In this document: piece by piece, positions 19,420-29,100 of the stretch
Position numbering within the stretch: the stretch's first letter is position 1
How the letters are laid out: every line of letters begins with the position of its first letter
Assembly: GCF_030295955.1 (NCBI RefSeq)
Contig: NZ_AP027363.1
Span: forward strand, 2,294,001-2,358,000
DNA: 64,000 nucleotides
Origin: Thalassotalea agarivorans
Lineage (GTDB): Bacteria; Pseudomonadota; Gammaproteobacteria; Enterobacterales; Alteromonadaceae
Direction: 5' to 3'
Position numbers and translations under genes: made by a program
The notes under the pieces: model-generated
Database searches by the model: none
Seen by the model: the letters and a program-made list of their open reading frames with translations, nothing else
Told to the model about the DNA's origin: nothing

Positions 19420-19773
19420 CTAAATTGCTCTTATCAGTCCTTTATACATATTCATTTGACAGTGAAACTTGTACTCCCCAATTGTGAGCGCTGGCAAAAC
19501 AATTTCAGTTTCCTTATTAACTAATAATTGTTCACTAATTTCGAGCTCAGGGATCAATAACATTTCTGCACAAGGAGATTCATCTAAACGAGTGAACCTT
19601 AGTTGTATTGGTTTACCAGTCGGCACATTGATCAATGCTGGTGAGTAAACGCCATCTTTAACGATTACCTCTACATCAGTTTTGAGTGCATTTTTGGCCT
19701 CAGGTTTATAAAGCCAAAACCACCAAATAATAAGAGCGATTGTCGCCAAACCAACTATATTTGCTATCAACAT
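19420..19773 (-). CDS. Membrane-anchored cupredoxin-like protein
   Basis: 117 residues. One N-terminal helix (about 4-24) anchors a cupredoxin domain on the periplasmic side. Type-1-copper-like ligands are visible: Cys in DESPCAEM and the closing loop KFHCQMNMYKG with His, Cys and Met. It is the third gene of the merR-copA operon, 8 bp after copA, and the gene nearest the left transposon end. It probably binds copper handed over by, or destined for, CopA. The closest general family is the cupredoxin_1 domain found beside copper ATPases. Electron-transfer function is possible but not shown. Confidence 0.8.
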   Translation of the reverse strand: MLIANIVGLATIALIIWWFWLYKPEAKNALKTDVEVIVKDGVYSPALINVPTGKPIQLRFTRLDESPCAEMLLIPELEISEQLLVNKETEIVLPALTIGEYKFHCQMNMYKGLIRAI

Positions 19774-19781
19774 ATCAACTC

Positions 19782-22025
19782 CTAACTTTCTCTCGATTTG
19801 AATAAGCGTAATCTGTTTGCGTTGGAAACTACCGTTAATGAAGAGAACGCCATAGCAGCACCAGCAATAACGGGGCTCAGTAAGATGCCAAATACAGGAT
19901 AAAGCACACCTGCCGCCACAGGGATCCCTGCGATGTTGTATATAAAAGCGCCAAATAAGTTTTGTTTTATATTTCTTAACGTCGCTTTACTCACTGCAAT
20001 AGCATCAGCAAGACCATGTAAAGAGCCTCTCATTAAAGTAACATCGGCACTTTCGATGGCCACATCAGTACCTGTACCAATTGCAAAACCAACGTCTGCT
20101 AATGCCAAAGCTGGAGCGTCATTGATACCGTCTCCAGTCATACCAACAATTTCACCTAAGTTCTGAAGTTCCTTAACTTTACTCGCTTTATCTTCAGGAA
20201 GGACTTCTGCGTAAAATTCAGAGATCCCCACTTTTAACGCAACCGCCGCTGCGGTCTCTCTGTTGTCGCCAGTCAGCATAATCACTTTAATACCGTTTGC
20301 TTGCAGTCTCTTAATGGCAGAAATGGAGTCGTGTTTAATAGGGTCTGCCACCGCGATAATTGCTGCTAACTCGCCATCAACAGCAAAGTACATTGGAGTT
20401 TTTGCTTCTTTAGCTAGGGATTGTGCTCTTCCTGTAAAACCAGTCAGGTCTACATCTTCTTCAGCCATCAATTTAGCGTTGCCGAACAATAGCGACTTTC
20501 CTTCACATCTTGCTTTAACACCTTGGCCTGTAATCGCTTTAAATGATTGAATTTTTAACAGTTCGATTTTTTTCAGAGCTGCACTTTCTAAGATTGCTTC
20601 TGCAAGAGGATGTTCAGAACCATTTTCTAAACTGGCAGCTAACTGAAGCACTGACTTTTCATCTGTGGCATTTGCTAAGACTATATCAGTAACCTTAGGA
20701 GCGCCCTCTGTAATTGTGCCTGTTTTATCCAAAATCATTGCCGTAACTTTTGATGCTGTTTGTAATGCTTCACCGTTACGAATTAATACGCCAGCCTCAG
20801 CAGCTTTTCCAACGCCAACCATCACTGACATAGGAGTTGCTAAGCCCAATGCGCATGGACAAGCAATAATCAAAACTGTTGTCGCAGAAACGGTAGCAAA
20901 GGCAATGGCAGGCTCAGGACCAAAGTTGAGCCACGCTAAAGCACTTAACACAGAAATTATCATCACAGCTGGCACAAAATAGGCTGAAATAGAATCAGCT
21001 AAGCGACCAATAGGTGGTTTTGAATTTTGTGCTTTCTTTACCATATTAATAATTTGAGCAAGCGCAGTGTCTTTTCCAACTCGAGTAGCCCTAAAAAGGA
21101 TTAAGCCTGACTTGTTAAGTGTTCCTGCCACTACTTGATCACTCACATTTTTTTCAACAGGTATTGGTTCACCTGTCAGCATTGACTCATCTATAGCGGT
21201 ATGACCGTCCACGACTTCACCATCTACAGGAACTTTTTGGCCAGGCTTAACCTTTACAACGTCGTTCTCTAAGACTTGCTCAATACCTATTTCAACCTCT
21301 TTATTGTCTCGAATAACAATAGCCGTTTTTGCTTGCAACCCAATCAAACGTTTTATGGCTTGTGATGTCTTGCCCCGTGCTTTTAGTTCAAGTGCTAAAC
21401 CTAAGTTGATTAACCCAATGATCATTGCTGTAGCTTCGAAATATACATGACGAGCCAAAAAGGGAAGTACGTCAGGTGAAAGCACAACAACCATTGAATA
21501 AATCCAAGCTGTGCCTGTGCCTACAGCTATAAGTGTATCCATATTGGCAGAGTGATTTTTGAAACTGTTCCATGCACCAACATAAAAATGCTTACCTGAA
21601 AAATACATCACACCCAAAGTGGCAATACCTACAATAAGCCATGATATTCGTTCTGTTGTTGTAACAACGGTCATCTCACCAATGAACAACCCATAGATCA
21701 TTAGTGGAATACCTAGAGACAGTGCAATAAAAGTATCTCGCAGTAACTTCTTGTAATACTCCCAATCAGCAGCTTCTTTCTCATCCAAAATCTGATCCGC
21801 TTTTGCGTTATCCAATAGCTTTGCATTGTAGCCAGCCGACTCGACCGCTTTGATTAGTTCATTAGCGTGCGCTGTACCAGAAACCATCACCGTTCTATCT
21901 GCAAAGTTCATTTCAGCTGAAACAACTCCCGCAGTCGATTGAATTGCGGATTCAATTTTACCAACACAACTCGCACAACCTGCGCCTTCGATAATAAGTT
22001 GCTGGCTAGGTTCTTTATTTTTCAT
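19782..22025 (-). CDS. copA: Copper-exporting P1B-type ATPase
   Basis: 747 residues from the ATG at 22025, which has GGAGGA 8 bases upstream; a GTG one codon earlier is less likely. One N-terminal heavy-metal domain carries GAGCASC (CxxC near residues 17-20). P-type motifs follow in order: TGE in MLTGEPIPV, the metal-site CPC in IACPCALGLATP, phosphorylation DKTGT, HP in SEHPLAEA, TGDN and GDGINDAPAL. The CPC sequence and single HMA domain are typical of Cu(I) exporters, which move Cu(I) from cytoplasm to periplasm. It overlaps the MerR-type regulator gene by 11 bp and precedes the cupredoxin gene. Length and motifs are complete. Confidence 0.95.
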   Translation of the reverse strand: MKNKEPSQQLIIEGAGCASCVGKIESAIQSTAGVVSAEMNFADRTVMVSGTAHANELIKAVESAGYNAKLLDNAKADQILDEKEAADWEYYKKLLRDTFIALSLGIPLMIYGLFIGEMTVVTTTERISWLIVGIATLGVMYFSGKHFYVGAWNSFKNHSANMDTLIAVGTGTAWIYSMVVVLSPDVLPFLARHVYFEATAMIIGLINLGLALELKARGKTSQAIKRLIGLQAKTAIVIRDNKEVEIGIEQVLENDVVKVKPGQKVPVDGEVVDGHTAIDESMLTGEPIPVEKNVSDQVVAGTLNKSGLILFRATRVGKDTALAQIINMVKKAQNSKPPIGRLADSISAYFVPAVMIISVLSALAWLNFGPEPAIAFATVSATTVLIIACPCALGLATPMSVMVGVGKAAEAGVLIRNGEALQTASKVTAMILDKTGTITEGAPKVTDIVLANATDEKSVLQLAASLENGSEHPLAEAILESAALKKIELLKIQSFKAITGQGVKARCEGKSLLFGNAKLMAEEDVDLTGFTGRAQSLAKEAKTPMYFAVDGELAAIIAVADPIKHDSISAIKRLQANGIKVIMLTGDNRETAAAVALKVGISEFYAEVLPEDKASKVKELQNLGEIVGMTGDGINDAPALALADVGFAIGTGTDVAIESADVTLMRGSLHGLADAIAVSKATLRNIKQNLFGAFIYNIAGIPVAAGVLYPVFGILLSPVIAGAAMAFSSLTVVSNANRLRLFKSRES

Positions 22026-22446
22026 CACTTGGTTCCTCCGTACCTACAGGCTCGAAACTATCGATAAGATGACAAACCATCGTAGATGTTGGTGCTTTAT
22101 CCTCTTTACATTCCCATTGCTCTAGGGCACTGCTCATATTTTCACGTAACTTTAGCATTGCCTGGAATTGTTTTTCTGTTTCAGCTAATCGCTCTTTAAT
22201 AAGCGTTCGAACCAATGGACATGCAGCTTTGCCATGACTAGCCTCATCAACTATTTGCTGAATATCAGACACCGAAAAGCCAAGTTGCCTTGCACTTAAG
22301 ATAAACTTGAATCGAGAAACCTCTGTGGGCGGATAATATTTGTAGCCATTTTCCGACTTTATCGGATTAAGCAACTTCAAACGCGTGTAATACCTTACTG
22401 TATCAGGCGTTGTGCCATAAGCCTTGGCTAGTTCGGACACTTTCAT
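22015..22446 (-). CDS. MerR-family metal-responsive regulator of copA
   Basis: 143 residues from ATG 22446, which has GAGG 4 bases upstream; an in-frame TTG four codons earlier would skip that site. The MerR helix-turn-helix (KVSELAKAYGTTPDTVRYYTR) is at the N terminus, then a dimerisation helix. Cys76 (AACPLVR), Cys113 (WECKE) and Cys125 (MVCHL) are spaced more like the three-Cys divalent sensors (MerR, ZntR, PbrR) than like the two-Cys loop of CueR. Yet the controlled gene is a Cu(I)-type ATPase, so the true effector is open. It is the first gene of its own operon, behind a classic MerR promoter. Confidence 0.9.
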   Translation of the reverse strand: MKVSELAKAYGTTPDTVRYYTRLKLLNPIKSENGYKYYPPTEVSRFKFILSARQLGFSVSDIQQIVDEASHGKAACPLVRTLIKERLAETEKQFQAMLKLRENMSSALEQWECKEDKAPTSTMVCHLIDSFEPVGTEEPSDEK

Positions 22447-22484
22447 ATGACCTCGCAACTTAAAATATTTGAGTAGTTAAGTTG

Positions 22485-22515
22485 AGTGTAGACCTGTGTG
22501 TAAGACACAGGTCAA
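22485..22515 (-). promoter_or_regulatory. MerR-type promoter/operator of the merR-copA-cupredoxin operon
   Basis: On the minus strand: -35 TTGACC (22515-22510), a 19-base spacer, -10 TACACT (22490-22485). The spacer region holds a perfect dyad, GACCTGTGT-n5-ACACAGGTC (22513-22491). An over-long 19-bp spacer with a centred dyad is the hallmark of promoters that MerR proteins activate by DNA distortion. The predicted start is about 32 bases before the regulator ATG, so the regulator controls its own synthesis together with copA. Confidence 0.92.
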
Positions 22516-22536
22516 TACTAATTTTAAGTCATGAGT

Positions 22537-23001
22537 CTAATGTGACCAATGAATATGTTTGATTTTCCACTCACCACCTTGCTTTTCAAGCACCATGGTT
22601 TCCATGCCTTGATAATCGCGGTCTTTACCTTTGTAGGTGCCTACTGTGTGAGTACGTGAAGCAGATATAGCGGTATCCCCCAAAACAGTCACTTGATGTT
22701 CTAATATTTTGCTATCGACAGCAGCTAGGTATTTCATATCTGACAACATGTGGTGATGAGCATATTCATTCGCACTTCTTTCCACACGCCCCCCTTCATA
22801 TATAGTGACATCATCAGCTAACAGACTTCTCGCTGTTTTTTTGTCGCCGGTTTTTAGTGCTAGATGAAATGCAACTACTACTTTCGCAGCGGGAGTATCA
22901 GCCCCTTTAAATAAGCCTTGCTCTTTACTTTTATCACCATGTGCATTAGCAAGTAGACTGGTTGTCACTAGTAAGCTGAGTATTATCTTTATTATTTTCA
23001 T
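22537..23001 (-). CDS. Exported SnoaL/NTF2-like protein of the copper island
   Basis: 154 residues with a signal peptide (about 1-20, ending ANAHG). The rest resembles SnoaL/NTF2-like (DUF4440-type) alpha+beta barrel domains: AAKVVVAFHLALKTGD, then LLADDVTIYEGG and a closing strand EWKIKHIHWSH. The mature protein is rich in His (AHHHM, HIHWSH), which could bind copper. It lies 14 bp after copD and ends the long copper operon. These domains are often small-ligand binding or scaffold proteins, and no catalytic role can be read. Its constant place after copC-copD suggests an accessory role in periplasmic copper handling. Confidence 0.75.
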   Translation of the reverse strand: MKIIKIILSLLVTTSLLANAHGDKSKEQGLFKGADTPAAKVVVAFHLALKTGDKKTARSLLADDVTIYEGGRVERSANEYAHHHMLSDMKYLAAVDSKILEHQVTVLGDTAISASRTHTVGTYKGKDRDYQGMETMVLEKQGGEWKIKHIHWSH

Positions 23002-23015
23002 TTTTAATTTCTCTT

Positions 23016-23945
23016 TTAAAGGTAGCTTTCAGGACCAACTAAACTTGTTAGTGCTGATGTGGTTACTAAAATGGCGAGCGCTATCATTATTTCAATGGAA
23101 ATAGATTTAGATAACATTTCTCGGCCGGTTGAATTGTTAAGTGCAGGAACTAGCTTAAATTTGTGCCTTGCTGCGAGTAATAAAATTGAATTAACTAAAA
23201 TCAATTTAAAAAGAAGGACTTGTCCATAAGAAGTGGTCACAAGGGCGTCAATACTGCCTACAAGCTGAATAGATAACCAAAGGCCAGCAATAATTATCAG
23301 TGTCACCATGGGAACGGCTTGCTTGCCAAATTTTTCCATTAGTATAAAAAGCTCATTATGCGCTAAAACGCTACAAGCGTACCTCAACGGTAACAACGCC
23401 CCCATCCACCATGCGATTAAAAGGACATGAAAAATTAGCGTTATTCTTTCTAGCCAAGCTAATTCGGAGACATGTCCCAATACTGAAAATGAGTATGCCA
23501 GTAGTAGCAAACTGCACAAATAAAGTAAGTGAAAAACATAGCGCTTTATCTTAGTAGGTTTACTATATACAGAAAAAACAAATGCAAATATTGCAATTGA
23601 AAAGCCAATGGAACGATAAAACGTTACTTCGCCAATAGAGGAATCCCACATGAGCTCAATCATGTCGCTATCCAGAGCTCCTCTAATACCATCTTCAGCC
23701 ATTGCACCTGTGCTAGCTATGAACCATATAAAATTGGCAACGAGCCCAACAAAAATCCAACCATTGATTAGCTTTAAAAATGTCGAAGGTGTTGTTGTCG
23801 TTTTCTGTTGAGCTTTCTGTTGAATTTGATCAATAACTTGTCCAAGAAATATATAACTAGCGATACTTACAAAGCCAAGGTAAAACGAAAATTTTGACAG
23901 TACAATTAGCGTACTCCAGATATACATTTCCATAGAATTTATCAC
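23016..23945 (-). CDS. copD: CopD-family copper resistance membrane protein
   Basis: 309 residues with about eight predicted membrane helices. The CopD-domain pattern is present in the C-terminal half: FHVLLIAWWMGALLPLRYACS, then VPMVTLIIIAGLWLSIQLVGS and a final helix pair. The His and Trp residues in the helix of the first block are conserved in the family. CopD is thought to work with periplasmic CopC in moving copper across the inner membrane. copC is directly upstream (6 bp), so the pair is translated together. Direction of copper movement is unsettled in the family. Confidence 0.88.
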   Translation of the reverse strand: MINSMEMYIWSTLIVLSKFSFYLGFVSIASYIFLGQVIDQIQQKAQQKTTTTPSTFLKLINGWIFVGLVANFIWFIASTGAMAEDGIRGALDSDMIELMWDSSIGEVTFYRSIGFSIAIFAFVFSVYSKPTKIKRYVFHLLYLCSLLLLAYSFSVLGHVSELAWLERITLIFHVLLIAWWMGALLPLRYACSVLAHNELFILMEKFGKQAVPMVTLIIIAGLWLSIQLVGSIDALVTTSYGQVLLFKLILVNSILLLAARHKFKLVPALNNSTGREMLSKSISIEIMIALAILVTTSALTSLVGPESYL

Positions 23946-23951
23946 TCCAAA

Positions 23952-24299
23952 TTAATGAACCATAAAGCCAAAGCTTTCTTTCATTTTATGGCCATCCTTA
24001 CCTAAAAACGTGGCCTCAACGATGTAATTTGCAGGTGCCAATTTAGGGAGTTTCCATGAGAATTCTCTGTTCGACTCTTTCGTTGGCTTAAAACCAAATT
24101 TAATCTTTTCACCTTGTTTATTTTTAAGTGACAACTTTACGATCTTTACATTTTTAGTGAAGCTCAAAGATAAGGTCTCTGGAGACTTCATTAGCATTGC
24201 ATTATCTGTAGGCATTGACGCTTTTAAACTGACATGAGCTAACGCACTCACACTAAATGTCATAATTACGACCATAATAGTTTTGATTAATGTATTCAT
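23952..24299 (-). CDS. copC: CopC-type periplasmic copper-binding protein
   Basis: 115 residues. After a signal peptide (about 1-21, cleavage ALA) the mature chain would begin with His (HVSLKAS), and a late DGHKM motif supplies Asp and His. N-terminal His plus this DxH is the Cu(II) site of CopC proteins. The domain has the CopC beta-sandwich features PTDNAML, LSLSFTKNVKIVKLSL and YIVEATFLGKDGH. There is no Met-rich loop, so a Cu(I) site is probably absent. The gene sits between the PepSY-ferredoxin reductase and copD. Confidence 0.9.
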   Translation of the reverse strand: MNTLIKTIMVVIMTFSVSALAHVSLKASMPTDNAMLMKSPETLSLSFTKNVKIVKLSLKNKQGEKIKFGFKPTKESNREFSWKLPKLAPANYIVEATFLGKDGHKMKESFGFMVH

Positions 24300-24325
24300 A
24301 TTTTTACCTCTTTATACTTTATGAA

Positions 24326-26182
24326 TTAACGAGTAAATTTATCTTTAAATATAAGCTGTGAAGGCACACCAATATCTAGGATCATATTTTCAACTTCCTC
24401 CATCATTGCCGCAGGCCCACACAGATAAAACTCAGTAGCGAAAGGCTGCACATTTTCACTGAGTTGCGACAGCAATGATTTTTGTACGTAGCCTCGATTA
24501 CCTTTCCACTTTGGAGAAGGTGCTGATAATGTTGGTATATAAGTGAAATTGTCATGGCTCTGCTCTAACGCTTCTAACTCACTTTGGTATAACAAGTCTT
24601 CTTCCGTTCTAGCACCATAAATCAGTATCATCTCGTCTTGATGGTTGTGCTTTTTCAATTCTTCGAAAATGATGGCTCTCAAAGGAGCCAAGCCTGAACC
24701 TGCCCCAATAAATATACGTCGATGTTTGTTAGTGCTACCGGATTGGGACATCGCAAAGAAATCAGAATATGGACCTCTAGCCGTTACTGTTTCTCCCACT
24801 TCAAGTGCCCCTAAATACGAAGATCCAATACCCGCTCTATAACCATCGGCACTGGTTTGCCAACGTATGTTAAACGTTAGTTCATCGGTTTCTTGGTCAA
24901 AATTCGCTAAGGAGTAATGACGGCTTGCACCACTGTGGGTAAACCTTCCATGAGCATATTCGCTCCAGTATTTTTCAAATGCCTGGGGCATATCATTTGG
25001 ACGCAAATCATTCATACCTGCTGGTATGTCAAATTCCATATACGCCCCCGCTTTGTATGTAAGTGGGTTGCCAGACTTAACCTTAAATTTCACTTCCTTG
25101 ATGAATGGGGTTATGAACTGTGATGCAACGACTATTAATTCGTGGGTTTCAATTTTATTACTGGACATGACCTCCACAGAATCAACTTCTGAAATGGTAT
25201 GCTGACAGCCTAGTCGATAACCTTGAGCCAATTCTTCTTCAGTAAGCTGTTCTATTTCAGCTGAAGTTGGAGGAAGGTCATTTTCGCTCTTAAAGACACA
25301 TTTGCCACAGGTTCCACCACCTCCGCAGCTAGAAGGCAAGTAAACATGCGAGTTAGCTAACCCCTCAAGGATTGAATGATTTTCAGAAGCTGAAACATCA
25401 CAGCTTGTTCCCGCCTCAGCAAACGTCACAGCAACTGTTTGATTGCTTTGATGCCATTTCAATTTGAGTAATCCATTCTTGTATAGTTGGACTAACCAAA
25501 TAACGCCTGTAATTGATAAGAGTAAGGTACAAATGGCAAAAACAATTATCCACCAATGATTAAAGCCACCTGAATTTCCGTAGTCCATAAAGTGCAGCTT
25601 CATCATTAGGTCTTTAAGTCTGAAATCGTCATTGGCATGTCGAAGTACTTTACCTGTCGCTGCATCTAGGTAGATGGTTGTATTGTTTTTATCTCGAACG
25701 TTAACTTTCCACATCGGATTTTGTTGAGCAACATAGTCGTCAAACGGTGGTTGTGAGAGCTCTGGTTTCAACAATTCTCCTGGACCCGAATATGATTGCT
25801 GAGCAATGATTAACACCAGTGACGAAGAAAGCTTAAAAGGTTCTCCCGTTACAGCATCGAATAATTCAGAACGGCTTTTCTGGTAACTGTGTTGGCCCGC
25901 TTGGTAAACGAAGTGATAGTATGGGCGTTCCAGAATCCATATCAGTTTTACACTTATCGGCTGAATGTCCTTTGACACACGACCTACGACAGAAACAGGT
26001 TTAAGTTCAAACGCTGATAACTTGTGGTCACTATGAGAGTGAACACGATATTCATGTCCACCTGCTTTATGATGATCCATCAAATTGAAATAAACGCCGG
26101 TTCCCAACCAAATAAGTAATTGAATACCCACCACTAAAGAAAGCCACTTATGGAGGGTTTTGCTTGATTTAATAAATGACAT
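24326..26182 (-). CDS. PepSY-membrane / 2Fe-2S ferredoxin / NqrF-like flavin reductase fusion
   Basis: 618 residues. A PepSY-type unit with two membrane helices (about 14-34 and 209-233) encloses a periplasmic PepSY region; His residues flank the helices (LHKW, MDHHK, LHFMDY). A plant-type ferredoxin domain follows with Cys286, Cys292, Cys295 and Cys326 (SSCGGGGTCGKC and RLGCQH). Then comes a ferredoxin-reductase module with FAD motif RHYS (421-424) and NAD motif GAGSGLAP (493-500), much like NqrF. It would pass electrons from NAD(P)H via FAD and 2Fe-2S to the membrane unit. The start ATG overlaps the stop of the CusA-PepSY fusion by 1 bp. In this copper operon a Cu(II) reductase role is plausible; Fe(III) reduction is the alternative. 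Confidence 0.85.
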   Translation of the reverse strand: MSFIKSSKTLHKWLSLVVGIQLLIWLGTGVYFNLMDHHKAGGHEYRVHSHSDHKLSAFELKPVSVVGRVSKDIQPISVKLIWILERPYYHFVYQAGQHSYQKSRSELFDAVTGEPFKLSSSLVLIIAQQSYSGPGELLKPELSQPPFDDYVAQQNPMWKVNVRDKNNTTIYLDAATGKVLRHANDDFRLKDLMMKLHFMDYGNSGGFNHWWIIVFAICTLLLSITGVIWLVQLYKNGLLKLKWHQSNQTVAVTFAEAGTSCDVSASENHSILEGLANSHVYLPSSCGGGGTCGKCVFKSENDLPPTSAEIEQLTEEELAQGYRLGCQHTISEVDSVEVMSSNKIETHELIVVASQFITPFIKEVKFKVKSGNPLTYKAGAYMEFDIPAGMNDLRPNDMPQAFEKYWSEYAHGRFTHSGASRHYSLANFDQETDELTFNIRWQTSADGYRAGIGSSYLGALEVGETVTARGPYSDFFAMSQSGSTNKHRRIFIGAGSGLAPLRAIIFEELKKHNHQDEMILIYGARTEEDLLYQSELEALEQSHDNFTYIPTLSAPSPKWKGNRGYVQKSLLSQLSENVQPFATEFYLCGPAAMMEEVENMILDIGVPSQLIFKDKFTR

Positions 26183-29100
26183 TAAACCGCCTCACTTTTA
26201 TTTGGCGCAGCTACACGGTAGTAAGTCAGGACAGCACCAGCCAATGCGGCTAAAAGTCCTAGCGACGCAACTAGCAACAAAAACCAGTTTGAGACATTTT
26301 CACCGTCGTCATAGTCCATAATGTGAAAACGCCACATCCAATCAAATAGTCGCCAAAAGTCATGTCTTTTAGCCACTACAGCTCCTGTATTTTGATTTAC
26401 ATATAACGTAGGCGAAGAAAGCCCTTCAAACTTGATCTGCCAAAACGGTAGGTGTCTAGGTGACAATTCCGCTGGCATCTCAGATGCTGAAGTCATTATA
26501 GTTAATGCTTCAATCTGCCCCGAACCGGCATAGTGGTAGTTTCCGATTTTTCTGGCCATAGTTTCGTCAATCTGAGGTATAACGTCACCAGTATTTGCGT
26601 CTACCGCGACTTTGCCTTCACCCCCATTGGTAAAACGATACACTTGCTTATCCAAAAGCTTACCTAGAGAGATATCTTTAGCCTCTGGAAAATTCTCGAT
26701 TAAAGAAGCTGTAGTGAAGTTAACCTCGTTCAGCTCAAGTGTTTGATTTTGATTCTTTACTAAGGTTTCGCCATGTATATGGTGAATATCCATGCTCACC
26801 ATATATAAACCTGTAATAGACCAGAACAGAAACTGCACGCTAATAAACGCCATTATCCATTTGTGATATTTACGGCTGGATTTCAACAAGTTGAATGGCG
26901 GTTTTGTTGGCTGTTGAACTGTTCTAACACGCCACAGATAGTAAATTGCAGGTAGTACGATTAAGGTTAAAATCACGGCGCTAGCCATGCCTCCAACCAT
27001 AGGTGCAGCTATACGACTCATGACTTCTGAGCCGGTGCCTGTTCCATAGAGAATAGGCATTAATCCAATTATAATGGTCGCCACAGTCATCATTACTGGA
27101 CGGATACGCATACCTGCGCCTTCCATAATCGCTTGCGCTAATTTTTGCTTGGTGAATGGTGTATTAGCTTGTTCACATTCTTCTTTTGCGCTCTGGTATG
27201 CTTGATTGAGGTATACAAGCATGATTACCCCAATTTCCACAGCCACCCCAGCTAGTGCAATAAACCCAACACCCACTGCCACTGAAAAATTAAAACCTTC
27301 TAAATACATCAACCATAGGCCTCCAATCATGGCCATAGGCAAAGTAGCAATAATAATCGCTACTTCACTAAATGATCGGAAATTTAGATAAAGCAGAATG
27401 ACAATGATTGCAAAGGTTAGTGGCAATACGTATGTAAGTTTCTCTTTAGCACGTTCCATGTACTCATATTGACCAGCCCATGTAATCGAATAACCAGCTG
27501 GAAGCTCTAGATTATTGGCCAAATAAGATTTTGCATTTTCAACATAAGTACCAACATCTACGCCATCAATGTCGATAAACGTCCAGCCATTAATTCGAGC
27601 ATTCTCACTCTTAATCCCTGGAGGCCCGTTTTCAACTCTAATGTCTGCAACATCACCTAATGCTATTCGTTGACCATTAGGCGTAACAACTGGCAACCTC
27701 GCAAGCTGCTCTGGAGAATCACGATAATCCTGAGGATAACGCAAATTGACGGGGTATCTCTCTTGTCCTTCAACGGTTTGGGTAACATTCATTCCGCCTA
27801 TCGCTGTAGATACAACTTGTTGAACATCTTCAATATTAAGACCAAAGCGACTCGCTTTATCGCGAGATATATCAACTTTAATGTATCGACCTCCGGCAAC
27901 GCGCTCAGAGTACACAGAGGCTGTACCTGCAACCTGCGGCAGCAGTTGTTCTATTTGCTGGCCAATCTCCTGAATTGTATCCAAATCAGGACCTGCAACT
28001 TTGATCCCTACAGGCGTCTTAATCCCAGTAGCAAGCATGTCGATACGTGTTTTTATTGGCATTACCCACGCATTGGTTAAGCCCGGAAATTTAACTAACT
28101 TATCAAACTCAGCTTTCAATGAGTCGGTTGTCACACCTTCACGCCACTGATCTTTTGGCTTAAGTTGTATAAAGGTTTCAATCATGGTTAATGGTGCCGG
28201 ATCTGTTGCTGTTTCAGCTCGGCCAACCTTACCAAATACGTTTTCAACTTCAGGTACCGTGCGAATAAGCTTATCCGTTTGCTGTAATAACTCCCTTGCT
28301 TTACCTATTGAAATACCAGGATATGTGGTAGGCATATACATTAAATCGCCTTCATCCAACGGAGGGATGAACTCACTACCGATTTTATCAACAGGCCAGA
28401 AGCCAACAATTGTCACTAAAATGGCTGCGACAATAGTCGCTTTCGGGAACTTCATCACCAATCTTAAAACCGGCATATACATGGCAATAAGCAACCTGTT
28501 TAACGGATTTTTCTTTTCAGAGACTATTTTCCCCCGGATAAAGTAACCCATTAAGACCGGCACTAATGTAATTGCAAGACCCGCTGATGCTGCCATTGCG
28601 TAAGTCTTTGTATAAGCGAGCGGTGAAAACATTCTGCCTTCTTGGGCTTCCAAGATAAACACAGGTAAGAATGAGACAGTAATAATGAGCAAACTGAAAA
28701 ACAGTGCAGGACCAACTTCACTTGCCGCCTTAGCAACGAGTTGCCATCTGTTTTCATCTGTCAGAGGTATTCCCTTTTTATTAAGAGCTTCCATGTGCTT
28801 GTGCATATTCTCGATCATGACAATTGCACCATCTGTCATAGCACCAATTGCAATAGCAATACCGCCAAGGGACATGATGTTTGCGTTAATCCCTTGCATA
28901 TACATGATGATGAAAGACACCAAGATACCTAACGGCAGCGTTATTACGGCGACAATTGAAGAACGAAGATGAAACAAAAACGCTGCACAAACTAAGGCTA
29001 CAACGACTAACTCTTCGAGTAACTTTTTCCAAAGGTTGTCTACAGCGTTGTTTATCAATTTAGATCTATCGTAAACAGGGACAATTTCGACGCCTTCAGG

